Shown: positions 9,572 through 19,239, counted from the first letter of the stretch. The stretch is DNA of 64,000 bases from Ruegeria lacuscaerulensis (GCF_013031245.1 NZ_WPZL01000004.1:1-64000); one strand, 5' to 3'. A program made the numbers and translations. Notes: generated from the sequence alone by a model not told the origin.

Positions 9572-10537
9572 ATGGCGGGTCAAACAATGTCCCTAAATGT
9601 GAACACATTCCATTTCGACTCGTTCGATCTGTGGACCGAGAAGATGTGGCGCTTCAGCAGCCCGATGATCGTGCATTGTGAAAACCCAAATGCATTCAAG
9701 GGCTTCAGCAAGACTTGGGAACTTGGCGATCTGGGAATGACCTTTTTCAGTGCACCACCTTACCAGGCAGAACAGACAGATGTCGAACTTAGCAAAGCAC
9801 AGCGCAAAAGACTTGTTCTGACGATTCCAACCAGCGGGCGATGCGAATTCAATCAATTCGGAAGATATGTGGAGCTTGGCCCTGGTGACGCGGTTTTTCA
9901 TGTCACCCGGTCACCGATGGTATACACTCAGCGGGAACCAACCACCGCCTGGTTGATCAGTATCCCATTGAAAACGGCATTGATGCACGTGGACGATCCG
10001 GAAGAGATCTGTGCCGTGCTTATCTCAGAAGCCACGCCCGGGTTCAGGACCTTGCGGGCACTGCTCTCGGCAATGCCGGATGACGTTCCAAATTTGTCAG
10101 ACGCGGCCCGCGATATTTTTGTCCATACCTCAATCGAAATGATCTGCGCGATCATTACTCAAATGCGCGGCGATGCCAGCAGCCGACGCAGCCAGATTGC
10201 ACGTCAGAGGCTACGGCAGATCAAGGGATATATCGACCGCCATTTGGGCGATATCGACCTGACTCCGACCCGAGTCGCCGATGACCATTCGATATCGCCG
10301 CGCTACCTGCATTATTTGTTCAGCACCGAAGGGCAGACCGTCTCGAAATACGTGTTGAACCGCAGACTTGAGGAAAGCGCGCTATTCATCACCCGCAACA
10401 AGAACAAGAAGCTGGATGCGGGTGATGTAGGGTACCGTTTCGGGTTTGCCAACTCAGTTCAATTCAGGCGGGCTTTCTCACGAAAGTACGGTACGACACC
10501 GTCGAAATACCTAAAACTGACACTATCAGCGCAGTAA
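9572..10537 (+). CDS. AraC-family transcriptional regulator
   Basis: About 321 residues. The N-terminal two thirds match the AraC-binding-like cupin region found in regulators of aromatic catabolism (RLVLTIPTSGRCEFNQFGRYVELGPGDAVFH). The C-terminal hundred residues hold two helix-turn-helix motifs: DLTPTRVADDHSISPRYLHYLF and DVGYRFGFANSVQFRRAFSRKYGTTPSKY. A TTG at 9554 and an ATG at 9587 are alternative starts; I took the ATG at 9572. It sits alone upstream of the Rieske oxygenase / importer operon in the same orientation and is the obvious candidate activator. Direct repeats at 10522-10555 suit an AraC dimer. Confidence 0.9.
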   Translation: MAGQTMSLNVNTFHFDSFDLWTEKMWRFSSPMIVHCENPNAFKGFSKTWELGDLGMTFFSAPPYQAEQTDVELSKAQRKRLVLTIPTSGRCEFNQFGRYVELGPGDAVFHVTRSPMVYTQREPTTAWLISIPLKTALMHVDDPEEICAVLISEATPGFRTLRALLSAMPDDVPNLSDAARDIFVHTSIEMICAIITQMRGDASSRRSQIARQRLRQIKGYIDRHLGDIDLTPTRVADDHSISPRYLHYLFSTEGQTVSKYVLNRRLEESALFITRNKNKKLDAGDVGYRFGFANSVQFRRAFSRKYGTTPSKYLKLTLSAQ

Positions 10538-10555
10538 AACAGTACTATCAGTGCA
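10522..10555 (+). promoter_or_regulatory. paired direct repeats, candidate AraC operator
   Basis: ACTATCAGCGCA (10522-10533) and ACTATCAGTGCA (10544-10555) agree at 11 of 12 positions and are spaced 22 bases start to start, about two helical turns. They cover the 3' end of the AraC gene and lie about 140 bases before the Rieske oxygenase start. Paired direct repeats on one helix face are the normal AraC-family binding pattern. Binding is inferred. Confidence 0.6.
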
Positions 10556-10694
10556 AAATATGTAACCGATTGTTGCGTTTTGAGTCCCCCTTTTTCTTCC
10601 TGATGTCATAGCCAGGGGATGGTCCGCTCGGTCTGACCGGTAGGTCGTCGCGATGAGATGCCGCTCCGTTTCTGAGCCAAACAGGGAGAAGACA

Positions 10695-11771
10695 ATGTTC
10701 TTGTCGACCGAGAAGAAGCAGCTTTCAGAATTACCCAGAAATTGTACGTTTCCGGAAAACGATTGGCACATTCTGGCCGGGTTTTGGCATCCGGTCGCCT
10801 TTTCGTCTCAGGTCAAGGACAAACCCGCCAAGGCCAAGCTTCTGGATGTCGATCTGGTAATCTATCGCACCGTCGACGGGATCGCCGCAGCGCGGGATTT
10901 GTGTGTTCACCGCGGCGCTGCCTTGAGTCTGGGCTGGATGGACGAGGACTGCAAAAACATCGTCTGCCCGTTTCACGGACTGCACTACAACAAGGACGGT
11001 GAGTGTACAAAAGTCCCGTCCATGCCGGACCAGTCAAAACCGATCCCGAAATCCATTCGGTTGATCAGTTATCGGGCGCAGGAACGGTATGGCCTTGTCT
11101 GGGTGTGTCTGAAACCCGAGGCAATCCGCCCGATCCCGGAATGGCCGCTTTTGGAGAATGCCGGTGACGAATGGCTGACCATCGAAATCCCGGAGGGCCT
11201 CTGGAAAGCCTCTGCCAGCCGGCATGTCGAGAACTTTAACGATCTCGCCCATATTTCCTGGGTGCATATGAAAACGTTCGGCAATCGGGAACGTCCGGAA
11301 ATCATCGACTACAAGCTCGAACTCGACGACAACGGGATGCGCATGGAAATGCCCTATATCGAGGTTGAACGCGGTTACAACGACGATGAAGGCGAACGCG
11401 AGCGCGAGGTGTACTACACGCACTTCTTCACCTTCCCTTTCGCCACGGATTTACAGGTGGACTACAAGACCGATGATGGCGGACACGTCACCAGCCATTT
11501 CTATGACATCGGTACTCCGATCAGCGCCCATGAAACGGCGATCTTCCAGATTTCGCAGACGAATATCCCGGGGGCAACCGCCGAGGACTATGCCGAATAT
11601 CAGCTGGTCACGAACGAAGAAGATCTGGCCCTTGTCGAAAGCCAAAAACCGGAAGAAGTCCCGCTGAATATCGCGGAAGAGCTTCACATTCCGGCAGACA
11701 AATTCTCGATCCAGTACCGCCGGGCTCTGGTGCGCCTGTTCAATTTGGGTGCGCCTGAAATGACCGAGTAA
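10695..11771 (+). CDS. Rieske non-heme iron oxygenase, N/O-demethylase type
   Basis: 358 residues. The Rieske [2Fe-2S] site is complete: Cys70-x-His72 and Cys91-x2-His94 (CVHRG, CPFHG). The catalytic domain has NFNDLAHISWVH with the bridging Asp and two iron-binding His, and ends with the alpha-subunit region AEELHIPADKFSIQYRRALVRLF. Size and features fit single-component-type oxygenases such as NdmA/NdmB, VanA or dicamba demethylase. They take electrons from a separate flavin/2Fe-2S reductase; a suitable one lies at 16487 in the same operon. I chose the ATG at 10695 (GGGAGAAGAC upstream) over an ATG 42 bases earlier. Substrate unknown; an N-methyl purine-like compound is suggested by the importer next door. 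Confidence 0.9.
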   Translation: MFLSTEKKQLSELPRNCTFPENDWHILAGFWHPVAFSSQVKDKPAKAKLLDVDLVIYRTVDGIAAARDLCVHRGAALSLGWMDEDCKNIVCPFHGLHYNKDGECTKVPSMPDQSKPIPKSIRLISYRAQERYGLVWVCLKPEAIRPIPEWPLLENAGDEWLTIEIPEGLWKASASRHVENFNDLAHISWVHMKTFGNRERPEIIDYKLELDDNGMRMEMPYIEVERGYNDDEGEREREVYYTHFFTFPFATDLQVDYKTDDGGHVTSHFYDIGTPISAHETAIFQISQTNIPGATAEDYAEYQLVTNEEDLALVESQKPEEVPLNIAEELHIPADKFSIQYRRALVRLFNLGAPEMTE

Positions 11772-11829
11772 TCGGCGGCAAGACAAAAGAAAAAGAAATC
11801 AAAACACGCGGCAGAGGAGGATATTATCA

Positions 11830-12864
11830 ATGTATCCAGCAAATCTACTGAATAAGACGAAGGCGGCCGTTTTTGGCGCCGCCGCATCCGTCACGATGCT
11901 GGCCGGTGGCATGGTTATGGCTCAATCTGATGTGAACATCGCCCTGATGTACTCGGTTGGCCCGGAATCCGGTTGGGATAAAGTTGTCGAAGAGGCGCTG
12001 GACCGCGTGGGGGCGGATAACAAGCACGGCCTCAACGTGTCATATGACTCCAAAGACGCGGTCTATGGCGAGGAAGCAGAAACTGTGATGAACCTGCTGG
12101 CCAAATCCGGCAAGTACGACATCATTATCAGCGCCACCGCACATAGCGATCAGATCAAGAACCTGCAGGGCAAGTATCCGGATACGATGTTTGTGTCCCT
12201 TGGGTCCGGAAATTACAACACCGGCCCGAACCACTATCTTCTTTATGGCCGTGTTCACGAGGCCGCCTACCTTTTGGGCATGCTGGGCGCGGGAATGTCC
12301 GAAACGGGCGTGCTTGGTGCCGTCGGCAGCTTTCCCGCAGATGACATCAATGATCAATTGAATGCCTACAAGGCGGGTGCGCAGGCGGTGAACCCGGACG
12401 CCAAAGTCAAAATCAGTTTCATCGAAAGCTGGTATGACCCGCAACTGGCTATCGAGGCGACCTATGCGCAAAACGCGGCCGGGGCCGATGTTGTTTATCA
12501 GCTTGCCGGCGAGGTGTACGAAGCTTGCCGTGATCGGGGCATCTTGTGCTTTGGCCTGTTCCAGGACACCAATTCGATGGCGCCAGATGTTGTCCTGAGC
12601 GGCACCGAATTGATCTGGGACCCTGCGGTTGAATGGGTGCTGGACGAATGGGTCAAGGCAAAATCCGATGGCGGGTCGTTCAACGGCAATACCGAGCCTG
12701 TCTGGTTCGGGCTGGCCGACGGTGGCAGCGACATTTCACCCTATCATGATTTGGCCGACAAGGTGCCCGCCGATCTGAAGGACCAGATCGAACAGGCCAA
12801 GGCAGATATCATCGCGGGCACGCTCGAGGTTCCGCTGGTGCTTGACGTGCCGGCCTCGGACTGA
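11830..12864 (+). CDS. BMP-family ABC transporter binding protein
   Basis: 344 residues with a signal peptide (hydrophobic run VFGAAASVTMLAGGMVMAQ, cleavage near AQSDV). The mature part has the BMP/PnrA layout: VNIALMYSVGPESGWDKVVEEAL, YDIIISATAHSDQIKNLQGKYPDTMFVSLG and AAYLLGMLGAGMS. The family binds nucleosides and related purine compounds, among other ligands. It is followed by a matching ATPase and two permeases. The order oxygenase, importer, reductase in one operon suggests that it imports the oxygenase substrate. Confidence 0.9.
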   Translation: MYPANLLNKTKAAVFGAAASVTMLAGGMVMAQSDVNIALMYSVGPESGWDKVVEEALDRVGADNKHGLNVSYDSKDAVYGEEAETVMNLLAKSGKYDIIISATAHSDQIKNLQGKYPDTMFVSLGSGNYNTGPNHYLLYGRVHEAAYLLGMLGAGMSETGVLGAVGSFPADDINDQLNAYKAGAQAVNPDAKVKISFIESWYDPQLAIEATYAQNAAGADVVYQLAGEVYEACRDRGILCFGLFQDTNSMAPDVVLSGTELIWDPAVEWVLDEWVKAKSDGGSFNGNTEPVWFGLADGGSDISPYHDLADKVPADLKDQIEQAKADIIAGTLEVPLVLDVPASD

Positions 12865-12933
12865 CGCGTAACCGACTGCTGGGTTCCGGGCTGACCGTTC
12901 GGAACCTCACTTAACCAGATCGGGGAAACGAAA

Positions 12934-14493
12934 ATGAACGCAGTTGCCAACCCACCGCACCTGCGCGTGGAGGGTTTGACCAAAACGTTCGGGCCCGTCA
13001 TCGCCAACAGCGACGTGTCCTTTCAGGTCGAACGCGGAGAAATCCTGTGCCTTTTGGGCGAAAACGGGGCCGGTAAATCCACGCTGTCATCCTGCTTGTA
13101 CGGTTTTTATCAAGCCGACAAAGGACGGATTTTCTACGAAGGCAAAGAAGTGGAATTCCACTCTCCACGCGACGCGATTGCCTGCGGGATAGGAATGGTT
13201 CACCAGCATTTCGTTCTGGTCACCCCGATGAGCGTTATTGAAAATATCGTTTTGGGGACGCACGAACATGGCTGGGCACTGGGCGTTGAAGAAGCGGAAC
13301 GCCGGGTTCGGGACCTCTGCGGCCGATATGACATCGACCTCGATCTGGACGCCAAGATCTGGCAGTTGTCGGTGGGTGAGCAGCAATGGGTCGAGATTGT
13401 CAAAGCGCTCTATCTCGGGGCCGAACTGCTGATCCTTGACGAGCCGACGGCAGTGCTGACCCCGCAGGAGTCGGACAAGCTGTTTCGAATTATCCGTCGG
13501 ATGACCGGCGATGGGCTGTCGATTATCATGATCTCGCACAAGCTGAACGAGGTCATGCAATCCGACCACGTCGCGGTTCTGCGCCGGGGTAAGATCGTCG
13601 ACACCGTGCGCACGGCGGATGTGACCAAAGAAGATCTGACCTCGATGATGGTTGGCCGGCCGGTCATGTTGCAAGCCGAGCGTGAGGATATGGAACCTGG
13701 TGAAACCATCCTTGAGGTGGCCGGTTTGCGTGTCCGAAACGACAAGGACCAGCACGCCGTCAAGGGCATGAGTTTCAAGGTGCATGCTCATGAAATTCTG
13801 GGTATCGCGGGTGTGTCAGGCAACGGTCAGAACGAATTATTCGAAGCCCTGATGGGCGTACGTGACACGGACTCGGGCCAGATCTGGCTACACGGTGAGG
13901 ATGTCACTCACCAGAACCCAAGGCAGATGGTGGAACATGGTATCGGATATATCCCGGACGACCGGTTTCGCGCGGGATTGGTGGGCAGTTTCAGCGTGGC
14001 CGAGAACACGATCCTCGGGTTGCAGAAGAACCCGCGGTTTTCGGACGGCCCGCTGCTGAATTTCCGACGCATCCTGAATTTTGCCAACGAAGCGATCAAG
14101 CGGTTCGGCATCGTCACACCTGGGCCTCACGCCCGAACTGACACCCTGTCGGGCGGCAACGCGCAAAAGATCATCTTGGCCCGCGAATTCTGGTCCGCCT
14201 CATGCTGCATTCTGGCCAATCAGCCGACACGCGGACTGGACGTGGGCGTGATCGAATATGTCCACCAGATGCTGCTGGAAAAGCGCCGCGACGGTTTTGC
14301 CATCGTTCTGGCCTCCGAAGAACTGGAGGATATTCTGGCACTTTCCGACCGGATCGCCGTTGTTTTCAAAGGCGAGATCATGGGTGTTTTCCGCTCGGAC
14401 GAGGTGGATATCCAGAAACTCGGGCTGCTGATGGCCGGACAGCGCGACGCCGCTGCGCAATCGGATGGGAAACCCTATGTCAAAGTCGTTTAG
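12934..14493 (+). CDS. ABC transporter ATPase, double-domain nucleoside/sugar type
   Basis: 519 residues with two ATPase domains. Domain 1 has Walker A GENGAGKST (about 42-50), signature LSVGEQQWVEI and Walker B LLILDEPTAVL. Domain 2 has the degenerate loop GVSGNGQNE that is normal for this subfamily, signature LSGGNAQKII and the family motif NQPTRGLDVG. It powers the BMP-type importer with the permeases at 14477 and 15540. Its 3' end overlaps the next gene, as expected in a tight operon. The plain pattern of RbsA/YufO-like proteins is intact. Confidence 0.94.
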   Translation: MNAVANPPHLRVEGLTKTFGPVIANSDVSFQVERGEILCLLGENGAGKSTLSSCLYGFYQADKGRIFYEGKEVEFHSPRDAIACGIGMVHQHFVLVTPMSVIENIVLGTHEHGWALGVEEAERRVRDLCGRYDIDLDLDAKIWQLSVGEQQWVEIVKALYLGAELLILDEPTAVLTPQESDKLFRIIRRMTGDGLSIIMISHKLNEVMQSDHVAVLRRGKIVDTVRTADVTKEDLTSMMVGRPVMLQAEREDMEPGETILEVAGLRVRNDKDQHAVKGMSFKVHAHEILGIAGVSGNGQNELFEALMGVRDTDSGQIWLHGEDVTHQNPRQMVEHGIGYIPDDRFRAGLVGSFSVAENTILGLQKNPRFSDGPLLNFRRILNFANEAIKRFGIVTPGPHARTDTLSGGNAQKIILAREFWSASCCILANQPTRGLDVGVIEYVHQMLLEKRRDGFAIVLASEELEDILALSDRIAVVFKGEIMGVFRSDEVDIQKLGLLMAGQRDAAAQSDGKPYVKVV

Positions 14494-15547
14494 GATCGAG
14501 AAACGCCCCGAAATGGGATTGATCGGACTGGTGGTTCAGGCCGCCTTCGCGATCACGCTCGCCTTTGTCGCGTCGGCCTTGCTGCTGGAAGTGCTGGGAT
14601 TTAACGCGCTGGAATCGTTCGAGGCGCTCCGGATCGGCGCCATTGGCGATTGGGAAAGCTTTGAGGGCACGCTGATACAGGCGACACCTCTGGTCTTTAC
14701 CGGGCTTGCTGCCGGTATCGCATTTCGCACCCGTATCTGGAGCATCGGTCAGGAAGGTCAGCTTTTCGCCGGAGCCATGATGGCCTATTTCATCACCACC
14801 CTGTTCGACCTCCCTCCGTTTCTTATGGTTATCGCCGTCATTCTGGCGGGCGCCCTGGGTGGGGCGCTGATGGGTGGACTGGCTGGTGTGCTCAAGGCGC
14901 GGTTCAATGTCGACGTGATCGTGTCGACGGTGATGCTGAACTATATCATCGTCTATCTTCTCTCTTATCTTCTGACCAGTCGTCTGTGGATGGCGCCGGG
15001 CGAGTATTACTTGCAGACGGCGCAGGTTCCCGAAGCGTCGCGGTTGCCGGCGTTCCTGTCCGGCACCAACCTGCATTTAGGCGTCGGGCTGGCGCTGCTC
15101 GCGATCATGATCATGCAATTCATCCTGTCACGCACCACTTTCGGCTATGAACTGCGTGCCTTTGGCGACAATCAGGTTGCGGCGCGGTTCAAGGGCACAA
15201 ATCCGCAGCGCATGACCGTCATCGTGCTGATGCTTTCAGGCGGCCTGGCCGGGCTGGGCGGTGTGGCGCAAACGTTCGGGGTTGATTTCCGCATCTCGCA
15301 GACGTTCCTGTTCGGTTTCGGCTCGGCCGGGATCATCATTGCGGTCATAGCGGGACTGCGCCCCGTCATGATCGGGTTCGTGGCCCTTCTGTTCGGGGGC
15401 TTGGCCAGCGGTGGTCTGTTCATGCAGGTCATGGCGGATGTGTCCTCGGCGATCATCTCGGCGATGCAGGCCATTATCCTGATTTTCTTCCTCGGTTCTT
15501 CGGTGCTGTTTCGGTACCGCCTCAAAAGGGTGACCTCAGATGAGTGA
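14477..15547 (+). CDS. ABC transporter permease, BMP/nucleoside type (1)
   Basis: About 356 residues with eight to ten hydrophobic segments and the binding-protein-dependent permease core GLAAGIAFRTRIWSIGQEGQLFAGAM, then FNVDVIVSTVMLNYI. It is the longer of the two membrane subunits, as in YufP-type systems. It overlaps the ATPase gene by 17 bases from the ATG at 14477; an ATG at 14465 is possible. Its stop overlaps the next permease start. Confidence 0.92.
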   Translation: MSKSFRIEKRPEMGLIGLVVQAAFAITLAFVASALLLEVLGFNALESFEALRIGAIGDWESFEGTLIQATPLVFTGLAAGIAFRTRIWSIGQEGQLFAGAMMAYFITTLFDLPPFLMVIAVILAGALGGALMGGLAGVLKARFNVDVIVSTVMLNYIIVYLLSYLLTSRLWMAPGEYYLQTAQVPEASRLPAFLSGTNLHLGVGLALLAIMIMQFILSRTTFGYELRAFGDNQVAARFKGTNPQRMTVIVLMLSGGLAGLGGVAQTFGVDFRISQTFLFGFGSAGIIIAVIAGLRPVMIGFVALLFGGLASGGLFMQVMADVSSAIISAMQAIILIFFLGSSVLFRYRLKRVTSDE

Positions 15548-16481
15548 CCTGTTCCAACAGACCATTCTGGTATCCATGTTCGCGGCCATGTTGCGCATCG
15601 CGGCCCCCTTGATGCTGGCTTCGATCGGAGAGCTTGTCGTGCAGCGTTCCGGTATCTGGTTTCTGGGTGTCGAAGGCAGCATGTTGATGTCGGCCTTCGC
15701 GGCATACACGGCGGCTTTGTCCAGTGGATCGATGTATGTCGGGCTTCTGGCGGCCGTGCTGACCGGGATCGCGGTGCATCTGTCGATGGCGATCGCCGCG
15801 GTCACGTTCAAGATCAATCAGTTCGTAACCGGGCTGGGCATCAACCTGCTGGCATCGGGACTGACGCTGTTTCTGTATCGCGAAAGCCTCAAGTCCTATG
15901 GATCCGGCAACATTCCCACGGTCGATCCGTTTGAGACCGTGGCCATACCCGGCCTGTCCCGGATTCCGGTTCTGGGCGAAATCCTCTTTGACCAGCATCT
16001 GTTCACCTACTTTGCCTTCCTGATGGTCTTTGTGGCCTGGTACTTCCTTTACCGCACCCGCTATGGGCTGGAGCTGCGTTCGTTGGGCGAAAACCCCAAG
16101 GCGCTGGATACCAAAGGGTTGAGCGTTTCGCGGCGGCAATATGCGGCGCTGGCCTTTGGCGGCTTCATGGCCGGTCTGGCGGGGGCGGTTCTGGTGTTGG
16201 CGCTGACCGACCGGTTCGTACCTGGAATGACCGGTGGGCGTGGCTGGCTGGCCATCGTGATCATCATTGCCGGCAACTGGAAACCCGTGCCGATCATGCT
16301 CGCGGTTCTGGTCTTTGCTTTCCTCGAGGCTTTCCAGCTGCAGGCGCAGGGCGTTGGCCTGCAAATCCCGTATCAACTTCTTCTGGCACTGCCCTACATC
16401 GTCGCGATCATCGCCATGATGGGCATTCGGGTGCGGTCCGAACAACCGGCGCACCTGGGTGTGCCATACCACCGGGAGTGA
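15540..16481 (+). CDS. ABC transporter permease, BMP/nucleoside type (2)
   Basis: 313 residues, strongly hydrophobic, with the family core ASIGELVVQRSGIWFLGVEG and TFKINQFVTGLGINLLASGLT, as in YufQ-type permeases. It pairs with the upstream permease to form the channel. It overlaps that gene by eight bases and ends six bases before the reductase ATG, so importer and redox genes are on one transcript. Confidence 0.92.
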   Translation: MSDLFQQTILVSMFAAMLRIAAPLMLASIGELVVQRSGIWFLGVEGSMLMSAFAAYTAALSSGSMYVGLLAAVLTGIAVHLSMAIAAVTFKINQFVTGLGINLLASGLTLFLYRESLKSYGSGNIPTVDPFETVAIPGLSRIPVLGEILFDQHLFTYFAFLMVFVAWYFLYRTRYGLELRSLGENPKALDTKGLSVSRRQYAALAFGGFMAGLAGAVLVLALTDRFVPGMTGGRGWLAIVIIIAGNWKPVPIMLAVLVFAFLEAFQLQAQGVGLQIPYQLLLALPYIVAIIAMMGIRVRSEQPAHLGVPYHRE

Positions 16482-16486
16482 GGGAC

Positions 16487-17461
16487 ATGTTCGATAGCAA
16501 CAACCAAACCCTTCAAGTCACGGTGTCTCAAAAGCGTTGCGCGGCCGAAGACACGGCGGTATTCGAACTTGTCCCGGCAGAGGGCGAAAGCCTGCCGACC
16601 TTTACCGCGGGTTCCCATATCGACGTTCATCTTGGCGATGGGATGATCCGCCAATACTCGCTGTCGAACGACCCGTCGGAACGCCACCGCTATGTCATCG
16701 GCGTCCTGCGCGAGGCGGATGGCCGTGGCGGATCTCGCACCATGCATGACCAGGTGCACGCGGGTGATACTATGACCATAAGCACCCCGCGCAATGCCTT
16801 TGAGCTGAACGAGAGTGCCCGTAAAACCCTGTTGTTCGCGGGCGGGATCGGCATAACGCCCATCCTCAGCATGGCGCGGCGTCTGGCGGCGCTGGGTGCT
16901 GAGTTCGAGATGCATTACTGCGCCCGGTCCAAGGAACGTATGGCATTCCGGGATGAGATTACCGCGTCCGGATTTGAAGATCGGGTGTGGTTACACTTTG
17001 ACGACGGCCCGGAAGATCAGAAGTTGGATATTTCCGGCGCTTTGTCAGACCGGATCGATGACACGCATCTGTATGTTTGCGGACCCAATGGCTTTATGGA
17101 CGCTGTACTGAGCACGGCCAAGGCAGAGTGGCCGGATGAGGCCGTACATCGGGAGTACTTTGCCAGCGATCTGGATCTCCATACCGATGGCGATGAAGCC
17201 TTTCAGGTCAAGATCGCCAGTTCAGGCGAAACCGTCGATGTGGGCGCCAACCAGACAATCGCCGAAGCGCTTCTTGGCCACGGTATCGGGGTCACGATGT
17301 CCTGCGAGCAGGGCGTCTGCGGAACCTGCGTCACCCGCGTTCTGGAGGGAACGCCCGATCACCGCGACATGGTGCTGAGCGAGACGGAACATGCCGCGAA
17401 TACCGAAATGACGGTGTGCTGTTCGCGATCCAAAAGCCCGCTGCTGGTGTTGGATTTATGA
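16487..17461 (+). CDS. phthalate-dioxygenase-reductase-type FNR/[2Fe-2S] reductase
   Basis: 324 residues in three parts. Flavin domain: RQYSLSNDP and GGSRTMHDQVHAGDTM. NAD(P)H domain: LLFAGGIGITPILSMAR and YVCGPNGFM. C-terminal plant-type ferredoxin with the ligands CEQGVCGTC plus a Cys in MTVCCSRS. It passes electrons from NAD(P)H through flavin to an oxygenase. It probably serves the complete Rieske oxygenase at 10695, which has its own Rieske cluster. It is related to the C-terminal two thirds of the fused protein at 19262, so two reductases of one family sit in one operon. The ATG at 16487 follows GGAGTGAGGGAC; a GTG at 16478 is less likely. Confidence 0.9.
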   Translation: MFDSNNQTLQVTVSQKRCAAEDTAVFELVPAEGESLPTFTAGSHIDVHLGDGMIRQYSLSNDPSERHRYVIGVLREADGRGGSRTMHDQVHAGDTMTISTPRNAFELNESARKTLLFAGGIGITPILSMARRLAALGAEFEMHYCARSKERMAFRDEITASGFEDRVWLHFDDGPEDQKLDISGALSDRIDDTHLYVCGPNGFMDAVLSTAKAEWPDEAVHREYFASDLDLHTDGDEAFQVKIASSGETVDVGANQTIAEALLGHGIGVTMSCEQGVCGTCVTRVLEGTPDHRDMVLSETEHAANTEMTVCCSRSKSPLLVLDL

Positions 17462-17500
17462 CCCTAAGCCGCTTGATGAACTTTGAAAAGGAACGTTGCC

Positions 17501-18352
17501 ATGTCATGCCATGATCGTATTTTGCTCGACGATTGGCACGTTGTCGCTGACATGGAGCAGTTACGGCAAAGCCGGGTTCTTTCGGCCACCCTGTTCGAAG
17601 CTGCTCTGACCGTTTCCCTGGGCGAAGACGATAATGTCTCGGTCAAGCGCGACCGCGATGGCCAGGACCTGACCTGCCAATTGAAATACGGCTTTGTCTG
17701 GGTCTGTCCCGGCACGCCGACCCGCGACATTCTGCATATTCCCGAGGCCTTCGAAGAAGACCGCTACGTCGTCAGCGGCGGGTCGTTTCCCGTGCGTACG
17801 TCGGGTCTACGCGTCGTCGAGAATTTTCTGGACATGGGGCATTTCCCCTTCGTCCACACCGGCTGGCTGGGAGAAGAACCATTCACCGAAGTTCAGCCCT
17901 ATGAAGTCGAACTGACCGACGATGACGAGATCATCGCAACCGAGTGTTATTTTCATCAGCCGATCGCATCGCCTACCGCCGAGGGTGGGATAGAGGTGGA
18001 ATACACGTACCGGGTTTATCGTCCCTACATCGTGTCCCTGTACAAGACCAATCCACATTTTGACGATCGCAAGGACTACATTGTCCTGTTCATTCAGCCG
18101 GTCGGACCAGAGCGCTGCGTAGTCCACAACATGCTGTGTTATTTGAAAGAGGGGATGAATATGCCGGATCTGCGCTGGTTCATGCAGCTGATTTTCGCGC
18201 AGGACAAACCGATCCTGGAAAATCAGATTCCGCGCCGTCTGCCGCTGGACCCCCGTGCCGAAACCCCCATCCGCGCCGACAAGGTTGCGATACTTTATCG
18301 CCGCTGGTTGCGTGAACATCAGGTGAACTACGGCGCAATCCCCGCCGTTTGA
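17501..18352 (+). CDS. Rieske-less oxygenase catalytic subunit 1 (NdmC-like)
   Basis: 283 residues. The mononuclear iron site is intact: NFLDMGHFPFVH, with Asn108, Asp111, His114 and His119, and the probable third ligand Asp in FAQDKPILENQ. The protein ends ADKVAILYRRWLREHQ like a normal Rieske oxygenase alpha subunit. The Rieske domain is missing: between DDWHVVAD (10-18) and LKYGFVWVCPG (61-71) there are only about 40 residues with no CxH/CxxH pair. NdmC of Pseudomonas putida CBB5 is built this way and takes electrons from the Rieske domain carried by NdmD. A close relative follows at once. Substrate inferred only. Confidence 0.87.
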   Translation: MSCHDRILLDDWHVVADMEQLRQSRVLSATLFEAALTVSLGEDDNVSVKRDRDGQDLTCQLKYGFVWVCPGTPTRDILHIPEAFEEDRYVVSGGSFPVRTSGLRVVENFLDMGHFPFVHTGWLGEEPFTEVQPYEVELTDDDEIIATECYFHQPIASPTAEGGIEVEYTYRVYRPYIVSLYKTNPHFDDRKDYIVLFIQPVGPERCVVHNMLCYLKEGMNMPDLRWFMQLIFAQDKPILENQIPRRLPLDPRAETPIRADKVAILYRRWLREHQVNYGAIPAV

Positions 18353-18366
18353 CCCGAGAGGAGCCC

Positions 18367-19239
18367 ATGTCCGAGTTCAAATGCAAAGATCCCGTCGCCC
18401 TCAATCTCTGGTACGCGATTTCCGCCCTGGAGGAAGTCCGGCAGGGTCAGATCGTCCGCTCGATGTTGCTGGAGGAACCCATCGCCTATACGCGCGATGA
18501 CTCCGGGCAGGTTCGGTGTTGGGCTGGAGGCGATAAAGACAGCCGCGCCCTGCCGGTACAGGAACGCTATGGTTATTTCTGGACAACACTGGGTAAGCCG
18601 ACCTCTGAAATTTTCCCGATCCCCGAACACGCCGAGGCAGACCGTCGCAACATTCACGCGGCAACCGTCGGGGTAAATGTCTCCGCGCCTCGCATGGTCG
18701 AGAACTTTCTGGATATGGGACATTTCCCCTATGTGCACACGGATATCCTGGGGGCGGAACCACATACTGAGGTCAAGGAATATTTCGTCGAGGTTTCCAA
18801 GGAACGCGACGAGATTCTGGCGACAAACTGTCTGTTCTGGCAACCGATGGCGGCTGCGGCCTCGGATGGCGGGGCGGATGTTGAATATGTTTACCGCGTC
18901 CCACACCCCTTTTGCTCGGTGCTCTATAAATCCAGCCCGCTGGACGAAACCCGGATGGATGTGATTGCCATCTTCATTCAGCCATACAATCAGGAACAGG
19001 TGCGTGTTCACATGATGCTGTGCCTATTGGATGAAGAAAACACCGACACGCAGATCCGCCTGTTCCAGCAGACGATCTTTGGTCAGGACAAACCCATTCT
19101 GGAAAACCAGCATCCCAAGCGCTTGCCGCTTGATCCACGGGCCGAAACGCCCATTCGCGCGGATAAATCCGCAATCGCCTACCGCAGGTGGCTGTCCGAC
19201 AAAGGGATCACATACGGTGTGATCCCCTCGGCTGCGTGA
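18367..19239 (+). CDS. Rieske-less oxygenase catalytic subunit 2 (NdmC-like)
   Basis: 290 residues, a tandem paralogue of the previous gene. It keeps NFLDMGHFPYVH (Asn113, Asp116, His119, His124), FGQDKPILENQ and LPLDPRAETPIRADKSAIAYRRWL. The N-terminal third again lacks the Rieske ligands: the region from LWYAISALEEVRQG to QERYGYFWTTLG is too short and has no CxH/CxxH pair. The ATG at 18367 follows GAGAGGAGCCC. With subunit 1 it could form a mixed oligomer, or the two may act on different N-methyl positions. Both would depend on the Rieske cluster of the next gene. Confidence 0.87.
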   Translation: MSEFKCKDPVALNLWYAISALEEVRQGQIVRSMLLEEPIAYTRDDSGQVRCWAGGDKDSRALPVQERYGYFWTTLGKPTSEIFPIPEHAEADRRNIHAATVGVNVSAPRMVENFLDMGHFPYVHTDILGAEPHTEVKEYFVEVSKERDEILATNCLFWQPMAAAASDGGADVEYVYRVPHPFCSVLYKSSPLDETRMDVIAIFIQPYNQEQVRVHMMLCLLDEENTDTQIRLFQQTIFGQDKPILENQHPKRLPLDPRAETPIRADKSAIAYRRWLSDKGITYGVIPSAA

